Assembly (NCBI RefSeq): GCF_022810305.1
Contig: NZ_JALGQH010000017.1
Coordinates: 56,096-120,095 of the forward strand
Length of the DNA: 64,000 bases
Direction of reading: 5' to 3'
Origin: Rhodococcus sp. ARC_M6
Lineage (GTDB): Bacteria; Actinomycetota; Actinomycetes; Mycobacteriales; Mycobacteriaceae
Shown here: positions 1 to 7,899 of the stretch, piece by piece
Layout of the letters: each line of letters opens with the position of its first letter
How positions within the stretch are numbered: position 1 is the stretch's first letter
Translations under genes and position numbers: made by a program
Notes under the pieces: generated by a model
The model's database searches: none
What the model was told of the DNA's origin: nothing
What the model saw: only the letters and a program-made list of their open reading frames with translations

Positions 1-162
1 ATTGCGACTGTTTCGATGAAAAAGTTCAACGCCGAGTTCACGTTCGAGATCCCGGATCTGCGCACTGAGCGCTGATTGCGAGATGTGCAGGCGACTTGCG
101 GCTCGACTGAAATGACGATCCTCGGCGACGGCCAGTGCGTAGCGGATGTGGCGCAAATCCAT
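1..162 (-). CDS. LysR-family transcriptional regulator, N-terminal fragment
   Basis: Reading leftwards from an ATG at 162, the frame stays open for 54 codons to the window edge. It begins [20 protein letters not shown] and continues through a LysR-type winged helix-turn-helix: a helix with the alternating hydrophobic pattern, then [20 protein letters not shown] (turn plus recognition helix) and [12 protein letters not shown]. That is the usual N-terminus of LysR regulators, with the effector-binding domain lost beyond the edge. LysR proteins often control the divergent neighbour, here the secreted protein at 548, but the sequence does not show this. The effector cannot be inferred. Confidence 0.85.
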   Translation of the reverse strand, partial: MDLRHIRYALAVAEDRHFSRAASRLHISQSALSAQIRDLERELGVELFHRNSRN

Positions 163-547
163 GCGCTCGAATCTATCGGTTCAATCGATTGGTTGCTTGC
201 AACGATCTTGTGACCTGGCAGAAACTGAAGGTAGTGCGTTTAATGGATTTGGCAATTGCCGAGTGCAACCTTTGTGTGGGTACCAATTCTGGGGTCGAGA
301 TGCGCAGATCCCTTCTCAGTCGATATCCAGCTAATTCTTTGCATAACTAAAGATTGTGCGTAGTTGAGTTAGGTTGTGCAGTTCAACTCCGATTATCGTG
401 CGGTTTTGACGGTGTTTCCGTTCCGGAAAATTGCATAGCCAATTGTCTGGTTTTTCCCCAGTAAACAGACTAATCTGGGTCGCATTGGTCCGAGTCGGAC
501 GTACGTCTTGATTTGCGGGTCTTCGTCGGGTAGTCGAGAGGGAATAG
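163..547. other. Divergent intergenic region, no gene seen
   Basis: About 385 bases between the LysR start and the first Ig-repeat protein. It is AT-richer than its surroundings, and short open frames in it have no recognisable protein features. It must carry promoters for both neighbours; I could not pick a convincing -35/-10 pair. Confidence 0.5.
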
Positions 548-1993
548 ATGTCTGAGAGAAACATCCGTCGTGTTGTCGGTGGTGTCAGCGCTTTTGCGAT
601 TGCAGCCGGACTGGCCGTGAGCTTCGGAACCGGTGTTGCTGGCGCGGCTCCCGTTTCGGTGAGCTGGACGGATGGCGGCAGCGATTTCGAACGAACCGTC
701 AGCAATGTGACTCCGAGTGAGGGTGACATTGTCACCACTTCGATGAAGTTCATGCGCAACAAAATTCCTGTGGAGTGGCTCCAAGCGGTGAAGGATTTTC
801 ACCCAGCGTGTTTGACGTATGTGGACGGTTCGGCGAACGTCAACGGGAGTGCGTTGGGCCTCCAGAGTTCGGGTGCGGATTTCGTCCGGGTCACCGGCAA
901 CTGGGACGTCTACCCGAACATCAACCCGAAGTCGCGGACGTTCTCGTTCTCCTACAAGGTCGGTGCGGACTGCGATCGTGACGTCGCGATGAAGACGTGG
1001 ACGGACTACTCAGGGTCGCTTGGCAGTGGAAGTTATCCAGATCATGGAACCACGATCACTGTGCAGAAGAACAACACCACAGCGGCACTCGACACAGTGG
1101 CGCCGGGTGTGCAGGTGGGCCAGACGGTACCGCTCAAGGCGACCGTCACGGGTGGCGTGGCCGGAAATATTGTTGAGTTCTACGACGGTGCAGGCAAGAT
1201 CGGTCAGGGTGCGCTCGACAGTGCAGGACTCGCGACCTTCAACTGGATACCGAATTCCAAGGGCACGCACAACCTGTCCGTGAAGTTTGTTGCCACGACG
1301 AAGGCAAATGCAGCAACTTCGGCTACTCAGTCTGTAGGAGTCGCGCAGGCAGATGCTCCGTCCACGACTACGCTTGCGTCCATCTCGGGTGCGCAGGTCG
1401 GGGCATCCACCACGCTGAAGGCAACAGTCAGCCCTGCCGGTGCCGGTGGGACGGTCACGTTCACGATTGCGGGCAAACCCACCCAGGTAGCGGTTGACGG
1501 CAATGGTCAGGCCATCTATACCTGGACTCCGGCAACGTCGGGAAGTCAGACGATCACTGCAGACTTCTCCGGCCGCTCCGGTGTTAGCGGTTCAACAACC
1601 ACTACAACTGTGACCGTCGCCGATGCGCCGGTCAGCAACACACAGTCGGCAACTCTTCTCTCCGTCACTGATGGACAGGTCGGAAAGTCGACGACGGTCT
1701 CGGCGCAGATTACTCCGGCCAACGCCGGTGGCACCGTCACGTTCAAGGACGGCGACACGGTTATCGGAACTGCGACGGTCGACGGTTCCGGAGTAGCGAC
1801 CTTCAACTGGACTCCCGCCACCGCAGGGCAGCGCACCATCACCGCTGAATTCAGTGGCGCCGGCACAGTCAACGGTTCGGCAGACAGCTACACCGTTCAG
1901 ATTGCCGAAGCTGGAACTCCCGGCGGCGGAAATGGTGGAGGCTCGGGCAGTTTGGGCAGCCTGGGTGGTTTCACAGGTTCCTTCGGCTCGTAG
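548..1993 (+). CDS. Secreted protein with three Ig-like repeats
   Basis: 481 residues. Residues 1-35 form a Sec-type signal peptide: basic MSERNIRR, a hydrophobic Ala/Val/Gly core, then a likely cleavage site after GVAGAA. Residues about 36-170 are a domain shared with the next gene, containing two cysteines. Three bacterial Ig-like repeats of about 70 residues follow (roughly 176-250, 272-345, 367-438), each with the pattern QVG-x-TTLKA-x-V...GGTVTF...W-TPA-x-x-G...ITA-x-FSG. The C-terminus is a Gly/Ser-rich tail ending GSLGGFTGSFGS, with no LPxTG motif or terminal transmembrane helix. Such Ig stacks act as extracellular spacers or adhesion modules; the role here is unknown. The next gene is a longer paralogue. 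Confidence 0.8.
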   Translation: MSERNIRRVVGGVSAFAIAAGLAVSFGTGVAGAAPVSVSWTDGGSDFERTVSNVTPSEGDIVTTSMKFMRNKIPVEWLQAVKDFHPACLTYVDGSANVNGSALGLQSSGADFVRVTGNWDVYPNINPKSRTFSFSYKVGADCDRDVAMKTWTDYSGSLGSGSYPDHGTTITVQKNNTTAALDTVAPGVQVGQTVPLKATVTGGVAGNIVEFYDGAGKIGQGALDSAGLATFNWIPNSKGTHNLSVKFVATTKANAATSATQSVGVAQADAPSTTTLASISGAQVGASTTLKATVSPAGAGGTVTFTIAGKPTQVAVDGNGQAIYTWTPATSGSQTITADFSGRSGVSGSTTTTTVTVADAPVSNTQSATLLSVTDGQVGKSTTVSAQITPANAGGTVTFKDGDTVIGTATVDGSGVATFNWTPATAGQRTITAEFSGAGTVNGSADSYTVQIAEAGTPGGGNGGGSGSLGSLGGFTGSFGS

Positions 1994-2024
1994 AAACTGA
2001 TCGGCTGTAACTCAGCATCTTTTG

Positions 2025-2068
2025 ACGGCGCCCCGTCCCAGTCTTAGTACCGGGGCGGGGCGCCGTTC
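2025..2068 (+). terminator. Hairpin between the two Ig-repeat genes
   Basis: A GC-rich stem pairs 2025-2039 with 2051-2066 with one mismatch. It lies 30 bases after the stop of the first gene and just before the second. There is only a short T-rich tail, so it may terminate partially or act as an mRNA stabiliser. Confidence 0.55.
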
Positions 2069-2099
2069 CTATCCATGCACTTTTTCAAAGGGGAAACGT

Positions 2100-4157
2100 A
2101 TGTCCCAGAAAAACATTCGCCGCGGCATCGGTGCTGTGAGCGCATTTGCCGTTGCCGCCGGCCTTGCCGTGACCTTCGGAACTGGTGTTGCCGAAGCGGT
2201 TTCAGGTTCGGTGAATTGGAAGGATGGGAACACCAGTTTCACGCGCACGATCAGTGACGTGACTCCTAGCGAGGGGGATATCATCACCGTCTCGACGAAG
2301 TTCACGCGAGCGTGGAGCCTGGAGATCATCTATTCAGTCAAGGATCTTCATCCGACGTGCCTGACTTATGTGGACGGGTCTGCGAAGGTCAACGGGAACG
2401 CCGACGGCACCATCACTACGGGCAATGAGGCTCCGGGTACGGATTTTGTTAACGCCGCGGGCAGTTGGACTGTGTATCTGTCTTCGGTAGTCGGTCCGAC
2501 GTCGCGGACGTTCTCCTTCGACTACAAGGTTGGCGCGGGCTGCGATCGCGGCGTTGCGTTGTCGACGGGAATGAACTACACCACGGGTTTGGCTCCCGGC
2601 TACGGTAACTACCCCGGCAAGGGCCCGACTGTCACAGTGGCCAAGAACGTGTCGACCACGACGTTGACTCCGATTGCGGCAGCACAGGTCGGTACGCCGG
2701 TGAATCTGAGTGCAACGGTGACCGGTGGAGTTACCGGAGACACTGTCGAATTCTATGACGGTACAAACAAACTCGGTAGTGGTGTGCTCAATGCCGCGGG
2801 TGTGGCCACCTACGAGTGGACGCCGGCGACCACCGGTAGTTACAGCCTTACTGCCAAATTTTTGCAAACTACGAAAGCCTCACAGTCCACCTCTGTGCCG
2901 CAGAACGTAACGGTGTCGGCGGCTGTTGCCCAGACGATGACGGCGATCACGGGTGTCGGTACTGCGACGACGGGTGATTCGGTGTCGTTGACGGCGACGG
3001 TTGGCCCGAATCCGGGTGGTGGCACGGTGCAGTTCAAGGATGCGAACGGCAATCTTGGTGCTCCGGTGGATGTAGATGCTTCGGGTAATGCTGTGTTGAT
3101 GCAGGCGTTTGCTGAAGGCACGCACAGCATTACGGCTGTGTTCTCCGGTTCTGCCGGGTTCGGTGCGTCGACTGCTGTGGCGCATTCGTTGACGGTGACG
3201 GCTCCGGTGGTTCCGAATACGGAGACGACGACGGCGATCACGGGTGTCGGTAGTGCGACGACGGGTGATGCGGTGTCGTTGACGGCGACGGTTGCTCCGG
3301 CTCCGGGTGGTGGCGCGGTGCAGTTCCAGGATGCCGGCGGAAATCTCGGTGAGGCTATTCCGGTGGTGGATGGCAAGGCGGTGTTGACGCGCTCGTTTAC
3401 CGAAGGCGCACATAGTGTTACGGCGGTGTTCTCGGGTGTCGCTGGTTTCGCGGGTTCGACGTCGGGTGCGCATTCGTTGACGGTGTCGGCTCCGGTGGCG
3501 CCGGACAAGACGACAGCCACGGCGCTCACGGTTCCTTCTGAAGCGAAGACCGGTGCAACGGTGGGTCTTTCTGCTCAGGTATCGCCAGCTCCCGGTGGTG
3601 GCACGGTGCAGTTCAAGGACGGCAGTACCAATATCGGTATGGCGATTCCAGTTGGTGCAGATGGCAAGGCGTCGACTTCGCACACGTTCGTCACTGTTGG
3701 TGCACATGAGATTACGGCGGTGTTCTCCGGATCTGCCGGGTTTGTTGCGTCAACGTCTGCGGTGCAGACTGTGACGGTGTCGGCTCCGGCCCCGAACGAT
3801 GTCTCTACCGGCACGGTGTTGTCATTGCCGGCGTCGGCGGTCACCGGTGCGGTTGTCGAATTGTCGGCGACGGTGTCACCAGCGCTTAACGGGGGCACGG
3901 TTCAGTTCTTCGATGGCACCACACCGATCGGTACCCCGGTCCCGGTAGTGGATGGCAAGGCCACGCTCTCGCACGCATTCTCTGAGACCGGTGTTCGTCA
4001 GATCACGGCGGAGTTCAGTGGGGCTGCGGGTCACCTGCCCTCGACGTCAGAGATCGGTACGGTCACGGTTTCGGCTGCCGGCGATGGTGGCGCAGGAGGC
4101 GGCTCGGGCAGCCTGGGTAGTTCCACGGGGTCGTTGAGTGGGCTGTTCGGTTCGTAG
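2100..4157 (+). CDS. Secreted protein with five Ig-like repeats
   Basis: 685 residues from the ATG at 2100, chosen because AAAGGGGAAA lies just upstream and the product then starts MSQKNIRRGIGAVSAFAVAA, matching the signal peptide of the upstream paralogue. The N-terminal domain (to about 180) resembles that of the neighbour, including WKDGN, VTPSEGDI and CLTYVDGSAKVNG. Five Ig-like repeats follow instead of three. Repeats two and three are nearly identical in DNA (from about 2935 and 3229), a sign of recent duplication. The tail is again Gly/Ser-rich, ending SLSGLFGS. It is probably exported by Sec and surface-exposed or released; function unknown. Confidence 0.8.
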   Translation: MSQKNIRRGIGAVSAFAVAAGLAVTFGTGVAEAVSGSVNWKDGNTSFTRTISDVTPSEGDIITVSTKFTRAWSLEIIYSVKDLHPTCLTYVDGSAKVNGNADGTITTGNEAPGTDFVNAAGSWTVYLSSVVGPTSRTFSFDYKVGAGCDRGVALSTGMNYTTGLAPGYGNYPGKGPTVTVAKNVSTTTLTPIAAAQVGTPVNLSATVTGGVTGDTVEFYDGTNKLGSGVLNAAGVATYEWTPATTGSYSLTAKFLQTTKASQSTSVPQNVTVSAAVAQTMTAITGVGTATTGDSVSLTATVGPNPGGGTVQFKDANGNLGAPVDVDASGNAVLMQAFAEGTHSITAVFSGSAGFGASTAVAHSLTVTAPVVPNTETTTAITGVGSATTGDAVSLTATVAPAPGGGAVQFQDAGGNLGEAIPVVDGKAVLTRSFTEGAHSVTAVFSGVAGFAGSTSGAHSLTVSAPVAPDKTTATALTVPSEAKTGATVGLSAQVSPAPGGGTVQFKDGSTNIGMAIPVGADGKASTSHTFVTVGAHEITAVFSGSAGFVASTSAVQTVTVSAPAPNDVSTGTVLSLPASAVTGAVVELSATVSPALNGGTVQFFDGTTPIGTPVPVVDGKATLSHAFSETGVRQITAEFSGAAGHLPSTSEIGTVTVSAAGDGGAGGGSGSLGSSTGSLSGLFGS

Positions 4158-4164
4158 CCTGATC

Positions 4165-4230
4165 ACGCGGCGCTAGTTCTGCGCGGCGTCTTGCTCCTGT
4201 CACGCTCGGGGCGGGGCGCCGCGTTTTTTT
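4165..4230 (+). terminator. Intrinsic terminator after the Ig-repeat gene
   Basis: ACGCGGCGC at 4165-4173 pairs with GCGCCGCGT at 4216-4224, and the second arm runs into seven more T residues. Confidence 0.7.
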
Positions 4231-4347
4231 ATTGTCATTCTCGTCATTGTCAGCGCGTTTGGTAGCCGCAGATTTGATCGGTTTGGTCGATTGATCATGC
4301 GGATCTATCTATTGGACGCAGCGCCGCTAGCCGTCCATGCTTGAACG

Positions 4348-5577
4348 ATGATTTCAGGCGATACACAACCGCGGCTCGGGATGCCGGTAGTCCTGCTGAT
4401 GGCGGCGGCTACCGGGCTTTGTGCCGGTGGAAACTATTTCAACCAGCCGTTGCTGGAATCCATCGCGGACCATCTGAATGTATCCGCGTCGACAGCGGCA
4501 GTGACGGTGACCATCGCTCAGGTGGCGTACGCCCTCGGGTTGGTGCTCCTCGTGCCGGTCGGAGATATTGTCGACCGTCGCAAGCTCACGGTGGGACTCA
4601 TGATGCTGGCCGCAGTCGGCCAGGCAGTGAGTGGATTCGCCCCCAACTTTGCGACGCTGGCGGTAGGTATTGCTGTCGCCGGCGTGTTTTCAGTGGCAGC
4701 TCAGGTGTTGGTTCCCTTCGCTGCAGCCCTCGCTGAGCCAGAGCGTTCGGGTCAGGTGGTCGGCACAATCATGAGTGGGCTGCTGATCGGAATTCTCTTG
4801 GCACGCAGTGTTGCCGGCCTGCTGTCCGGTCTGGGTGGCTGGTCGACGGTATACAAGGTTGCCGCAGTGCTGATGGTGGTAATGGCAGGGGCGCTCTGGC
4901 GGGTGCTGCCATCAGACGCGGGCCCTCGCGAGAAGGTCAGCTACGCGGCGACACTCCGCTCGCTTGGGCATCTGGCGAAAACGTTGCCGCGTCTACGAAC
5001 TCGAGCTGTCATGGGCGGTCTCGCATTTGCCGCGGTCAGTACCGTCTTCACCACCATGGCATTTCTGTTGGCCGGGGAATACGGGTACAGCGATACTCAG
5101 ATCGGCTTGGTCGGATTGCTCGGCGTGGCGGGAGCATTGATGGCAACAGTCGCGGGCCGGTTGGCGGATCGAGGAAAGACGCAACTCGCTACCGGTGGTG
5201 CCCTGGCCGTTCTATTGTTGTGCTGGTTGCCTTTTGCTGTCGGTGGGACGCACTTGGCGTGGTTCCTTGTGGCCTTTGTACTCGCAGATTTGGCACTGCA
5301 AGGGGTGCATGTCAGCAACCAGAACATTGTTTACGCACTCATCCCTGCGGCGCGATCACGCGTCAATTCCGTGTACATGACCACCTACTTCATCGGTGCC
5401 GCTCTGGGGTCTGCGGTGGGATCAGTTGTTTGGAATGCCTACGGGTGGTCCGGAGTGTGTGTAGCCGGGTTGGCTTTCTCAGGAGCCACGGCACTGGTGT
5501 GGTTGCTTGATCGGCGGTTGGAAGACACTACCGCTTGTGAGGCTCACCCTCCGGCCATATCTGCACAACAGGCTTGA
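4348..5577 (+). CDS. MFS transporter
   Basis: 409 residues with about twelve hydrophobic membrane segments, the major facilitator layout. The loop after TM2 reads GDIVDRRKL, a form of the MFS A-motif (GxxxDRxGRR), and the matching loop in the second half reads GRLADRGKT. The N-terminus (GLCAGGNYFNQPLLESIADHL) resembles drug/proton antiporters of the DHA1 group. It probably exports small molecules with proton exchange; the substrate cannot be told. It stands alone between a terminator and a DUF222 gene. Confidence 0.85.
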   Translation: MISGDTQPRLGMPVVLLMAAATGLCAGGNYFNQPLLESIADHLNVSASTAAVTVTIAQVAYALGLVLLVPVGDIVDRRKLTVGLMMLAAVGQAVSGFAPNFATLAVGIAVAGVFSVAAQVLVPFAAALAEPERSGQVVGTIMSGLLIGILLARSVAGLLSGLGGWSTVYKVAAVLMVVMAGALWRVLPSDAGPREKVSYAATLRSLGHLAKTLPRLRTRAVMGGLAFAAVSTVFTTMAFLLAGEYGYSDTQIGLVGLLGVAGALMATVAGRLADRGKTQLATGGALAVLLLCWLPFAVGGTHLAWFLVAFVLADLALQGVHVSNQNIVYALIPAARSRVNSVYMTTYFIGAALGSAVGSVVWNAYGWSGVCVAGLAFSGATALVWLLDRRLEDTTACEAHPPAISAQQA

Positions 5578-5636
5578 AAGTTTTTTACTGCAACTGTTTT
5601 CAAGATACCGGCTGAATCCCTGCTCAAAACCTTCTC

Positions 5637-5664
5637 TTGACTCGAATGGCTGTTCGAGTAGAAT
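5637..5664 (+). promoter_or_regulatory. Candidate sigma-70-type promoter of the DUF222 gene
   Basis: TTGACT at 5637-5642 and TAGAAT at 5659-5664 are separated by 16 bases, close to housekeeping actinobacterial promoters. Transcription would start near 5671, which argues against a start codon at 5637 and favours 5676 or 5688. Confidence 0.5.
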
Positions 5665-5687
5665 TGGGGGCAAGGATGGGGGATCCG

Positions 5688-7070
5688 ATGAGCGTCGATA
5701 CCGTAGTTGCCGATGTTGTAGCTGGTTCTGCAATTAATGTGCGCGGCATGCTGTGGCAACTACGTCCGTGCGACGTGCGGGAAGTCGCCATCAGTGTGTC
5801 CGCGGAAATCCTACGGCTGGAAGCGATCCGGGTTGCCGCGGTCGACGCGTTAGCCCTTCATCCGGACGAGCCGGTGCTGTGTTACCGCGGTGTCGGCCGC
5901 TGGCTGGCCGCGAACACGATGTTGCAGAATGCGGCCGGAAACAAGATCGCTGCCCTCGGGGTGGCCCTGCGAGCATTCCCCGCCAGTGCGGCGCAGTTCG
6001 ATGCCGGTGACCTCACCGTCGACCATGCCGCGCTGATCACCGCATTCTGCGAGTCTCCCCCGAAAGGGATGCCGGACCGCGCCCTACCGCATTGCCTGAA
6101 AACCTTGCTCGCGGCAGCTTCCGGGGTGGAGGCGACCACCACGAAGTTGCGCTACGCCATTGCGGTGCTTGAGCGGATCTTCGAATCCGAAGACATCCCG
6201 GCCGGGGAAGACGACGACCGCAACGAGCTGCGTATTTCTCCGACGTTGAACGGTCGGGTGGTGATCAAAGGTGAGTTCGATGCGTTGACCGGCGAAATGC
6301 TTCTCTCGGCGTTGTCGGGGTTGTCGATGCCGACCCCTGCCGCGGATGGGACTCCGGATGCGCGGTCGGCGGCCAAGCGGACGGCGGATGCGTTGACGGA
6401 GTTGATTCGCCGGTATCTCGACAATGCGGCGACCGGGGTGGACGGTGGTCAGCGTCCGCATGTGAATGTGCATGTGGCTGCGAAAGATCTTGCGGAGCAT
6501 CGGGACTGCGCGAGCACGCGCACTGCATCGTCGAGCTTGGCTACGCCCGATGATGAGACTGACGTCGAGGATGCGCCGGTGTGGGGCTTCGACGATCTGG
6601 AGGATCTCGACGATCTTGATGTCGGGCACATGCCGTGGATGGGTCCGCTGAGTATCACCCGCACCCGGATGTTGGCGTGTGATTGCCTGCTCTCAACGGT
6701 GCTGCTGGATGAGAACGGCGCCCCGCTCGATGTGAGTCCTCTGAAACGGTTGGTGTCGGCGGCGCAGCGGACGGCGTTGATCGCCCGCGACAAGGGGTGT
6801 GCGTTCCCCTCCTGTGATGCGGTGCCGGCGTGGTGCGATGCGCACCATATTCGGCCGTGGTCGCAGGGTGGGTTGACGGTGATGGACAACCTCACCTTGC
6901 TGTGCCGAGCGCACCACACTCTGATTCACCGTAAGGCCGGTTTTGCGGGGCAGTGGGAGATCAAGATGGGGTCGGATCGGAAGCCGTGGTTCATTCCGCC
7001 GGCGGGGATTGATCCGGTGCAGCGGCCGCGGCGATCAAACCTGCGTCCGGGTCCGGTGCTACGCACGTGA
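5688..7070 (+). CDS. DUF222 / HNH endonuclease domain protein (13E12-like)
   Basis: 460 residues from the ATG at 5688; an in-frame ATG at 5676 is also possible. The N-terminal 300 residues are the DUF222 domain typical of actinobacterial 13E12-repeat proteins. The C-terminus carries an HNH nuclease motif: CAFPSCDAVPAWCDAHHI, then WSQGGLTVMDNLTLLCRAHH. The two Cys pairs would bind a structural metal, and the paired His/Asn residues would be catalytic. An Asp/Glu-rich linker (about 285-320) separates the domains. These proteins are multicopy in Rhodococcus and mycobacteria and often associated with mobile DNA, but no repeats or transposase flank this one. Physiological role unknown. Confidence 0.85.
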   Translation: MSVDTVVADVVAGSAINVRGMLWQLRPCDVREVAISVSAEILRLEAIRVAAVDALALHPDEPVLCYRGVGRWLAANTMLQNAAGNKIAALGVALRAFPASAAQFDAGDLTVDHAALITAFCESPPKGMPDRALPHCLKTLLAAASGVEATTTKLRYAIAVLERIFESEDIPAGEDDDRNELRISPTLNGRVVIKGEFDALTGEMLLSALSGLSMPTPAADGTPDARSAAKRTADALTELIRRYLDNAATGVDGGQRPHVNVHVAAKDLAEHRDCASTRTASSSLATPDDETDVEDAPVWGFDDLEDLDDLDVGHMPWMGPLSITRTRMLACDCLLSTVLLDENGAPLDVSPLKRLVSAAQRTALIARDKGCAFPSCDAVPAWCDAHHIRPWSQGGLTVMDNLTLLCRAHHTLIHRKAGFAGQWEIKMGSDRKPWFIPPAGIDPVQRPRRSNLRPGPVLRT

Positions 7071-7101
7071 GAATTGTTGCACCACAACTGCAGACGTGCC
7101 A

Positions 7102-7134
7102 GGCTTCGCATCAGAATTTCGCCGATGCGAAGCC
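7102..7134. terminator. Hairpin between convergent DUF222 and reductase genes
   Basis: An 11-base perfect stem pairs 7102-7112 with 7124-7134. There is no T-run, so this is a weak terminator candidate. Just beyond it, three 8-base units AGAGCGTT/AGAGCGTT/AGAGCGTC repeat at 7175-7198. Confidence 0.4.
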
Positions 7135-7196
7135 CACACGCACGGGCCGTGCTGGTTGCTCATCGCTAAGTTTCAGAGCGTTAGAGCGTTAGAGCG

Positions 7197-7688
7197 TCAG
7201 GGTTCCGGGGGCGAGCAGGACAGGAGCGAGACCGAAACTTGGATTTCTCGCGAGTACGCGCGATCCGCGTAGGTGGTGTATGCCGGCCAGACATCGGTTG
7301 CGAGTGCCCAGAGTCGTTTCCGCAGAGCACCTTCGGCAAGTTCTGCCAGCACTGGCGTTTTCACACCTTTGATCGATACCGTCGCCCGCTGATCGGCGAT
7401 CAGATTGTAGGTCCACTGGGGATGTGCGGTCTGGCCCCAATTGGAGCCGACTACAACAAATGATCCCTCGTCAGGTGCGTACAAGAGTGGCGTCGTCTGG
7501 GATTGTCCGCTCCGACGCCCGGTCACGGTAAGGAGCAGTTGCGGGACTGTGCCGTTCCCGACGAGAGAGACCTTGCCCCGTGTCGATTTCTGCACTGCAC
7601 GATCGATCGCGACCAAATCCTTGCCCAGATCGGAGAACCATTGAGTGTGGCCCACGGAGCGCATCAATGACCGGTAGGGATTGCGCAT
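7197..7688 (-). CDS. Nitroreductase/deazaflavin (F420)-dependent oxidoreductase family protein
   Basis: 163 residues from the ATG at 7688, which is preceded by AGGAG at a good distance; longer in-frame starts would add a low-quality repeat-encoded leader. The protein has the split beta-barrel signature of the DDN/DUF385 family: LLLTVTGRRSGQSQTTPLLY, then FVVVGSNWGQTAHPQWTYNL and later WPAYTTYADR. Members bind deazaflavin F420 and reduce quinones, nitro compounds or other electrophiles; many are redox-defence enzymes. Physiological substrate unknown. It is downstream of the helicase gene on the same strand, about 210 bases away. Confidence 0.8.
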   Translation of the reverse strand: MRNPYRSLMRSVGHTQWFSDLGKDLVAIDRAVQKSTRGKVSLVGNGTVPQLLLTVTGRRSGQSQTTPLLYAPDEGSFVVVGSNWGQTAHPQWTYNLIADQRATVSIKGVKTPVLAELAEGALRKRLWALATDVWPAYTTYADRAYSREIQVSVSLLSCSPPEP

Positions 7689-7698
7689 GGTGCTCCTG

Positions 7699-7734
7699 AT
7701 CTCGGTGGGACAGAGAATCTCGGTGGGACAGGGA
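7699..7734. repeat. Two tandem 18-base units upstream of the F420 reductase
   Basis: ATCTCGGTGGGACAG recurs in two adjacent 18-base units at 7699-7716 and 7717-7734, directly upstream of the ribosome binding site of the minus-strand reductase gene. It could be a slippage product or a regulator site. Confidence 0.6.
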
Positions 7735-7899
7735 TCCGCCTGTCGGCGGATGTCGTCTGTTGGGTTCGAGTGTCTCGGAGAGGATTGTGCCACGCATGGT
7801 CACACCTACACGAGGGAAATGGAATTTTGTCGAACAGCGAAGATTCTGCGAGTTTCGTTCCCGTTGAGAATAATTGGGACTATCTACACGAACAGGGAA

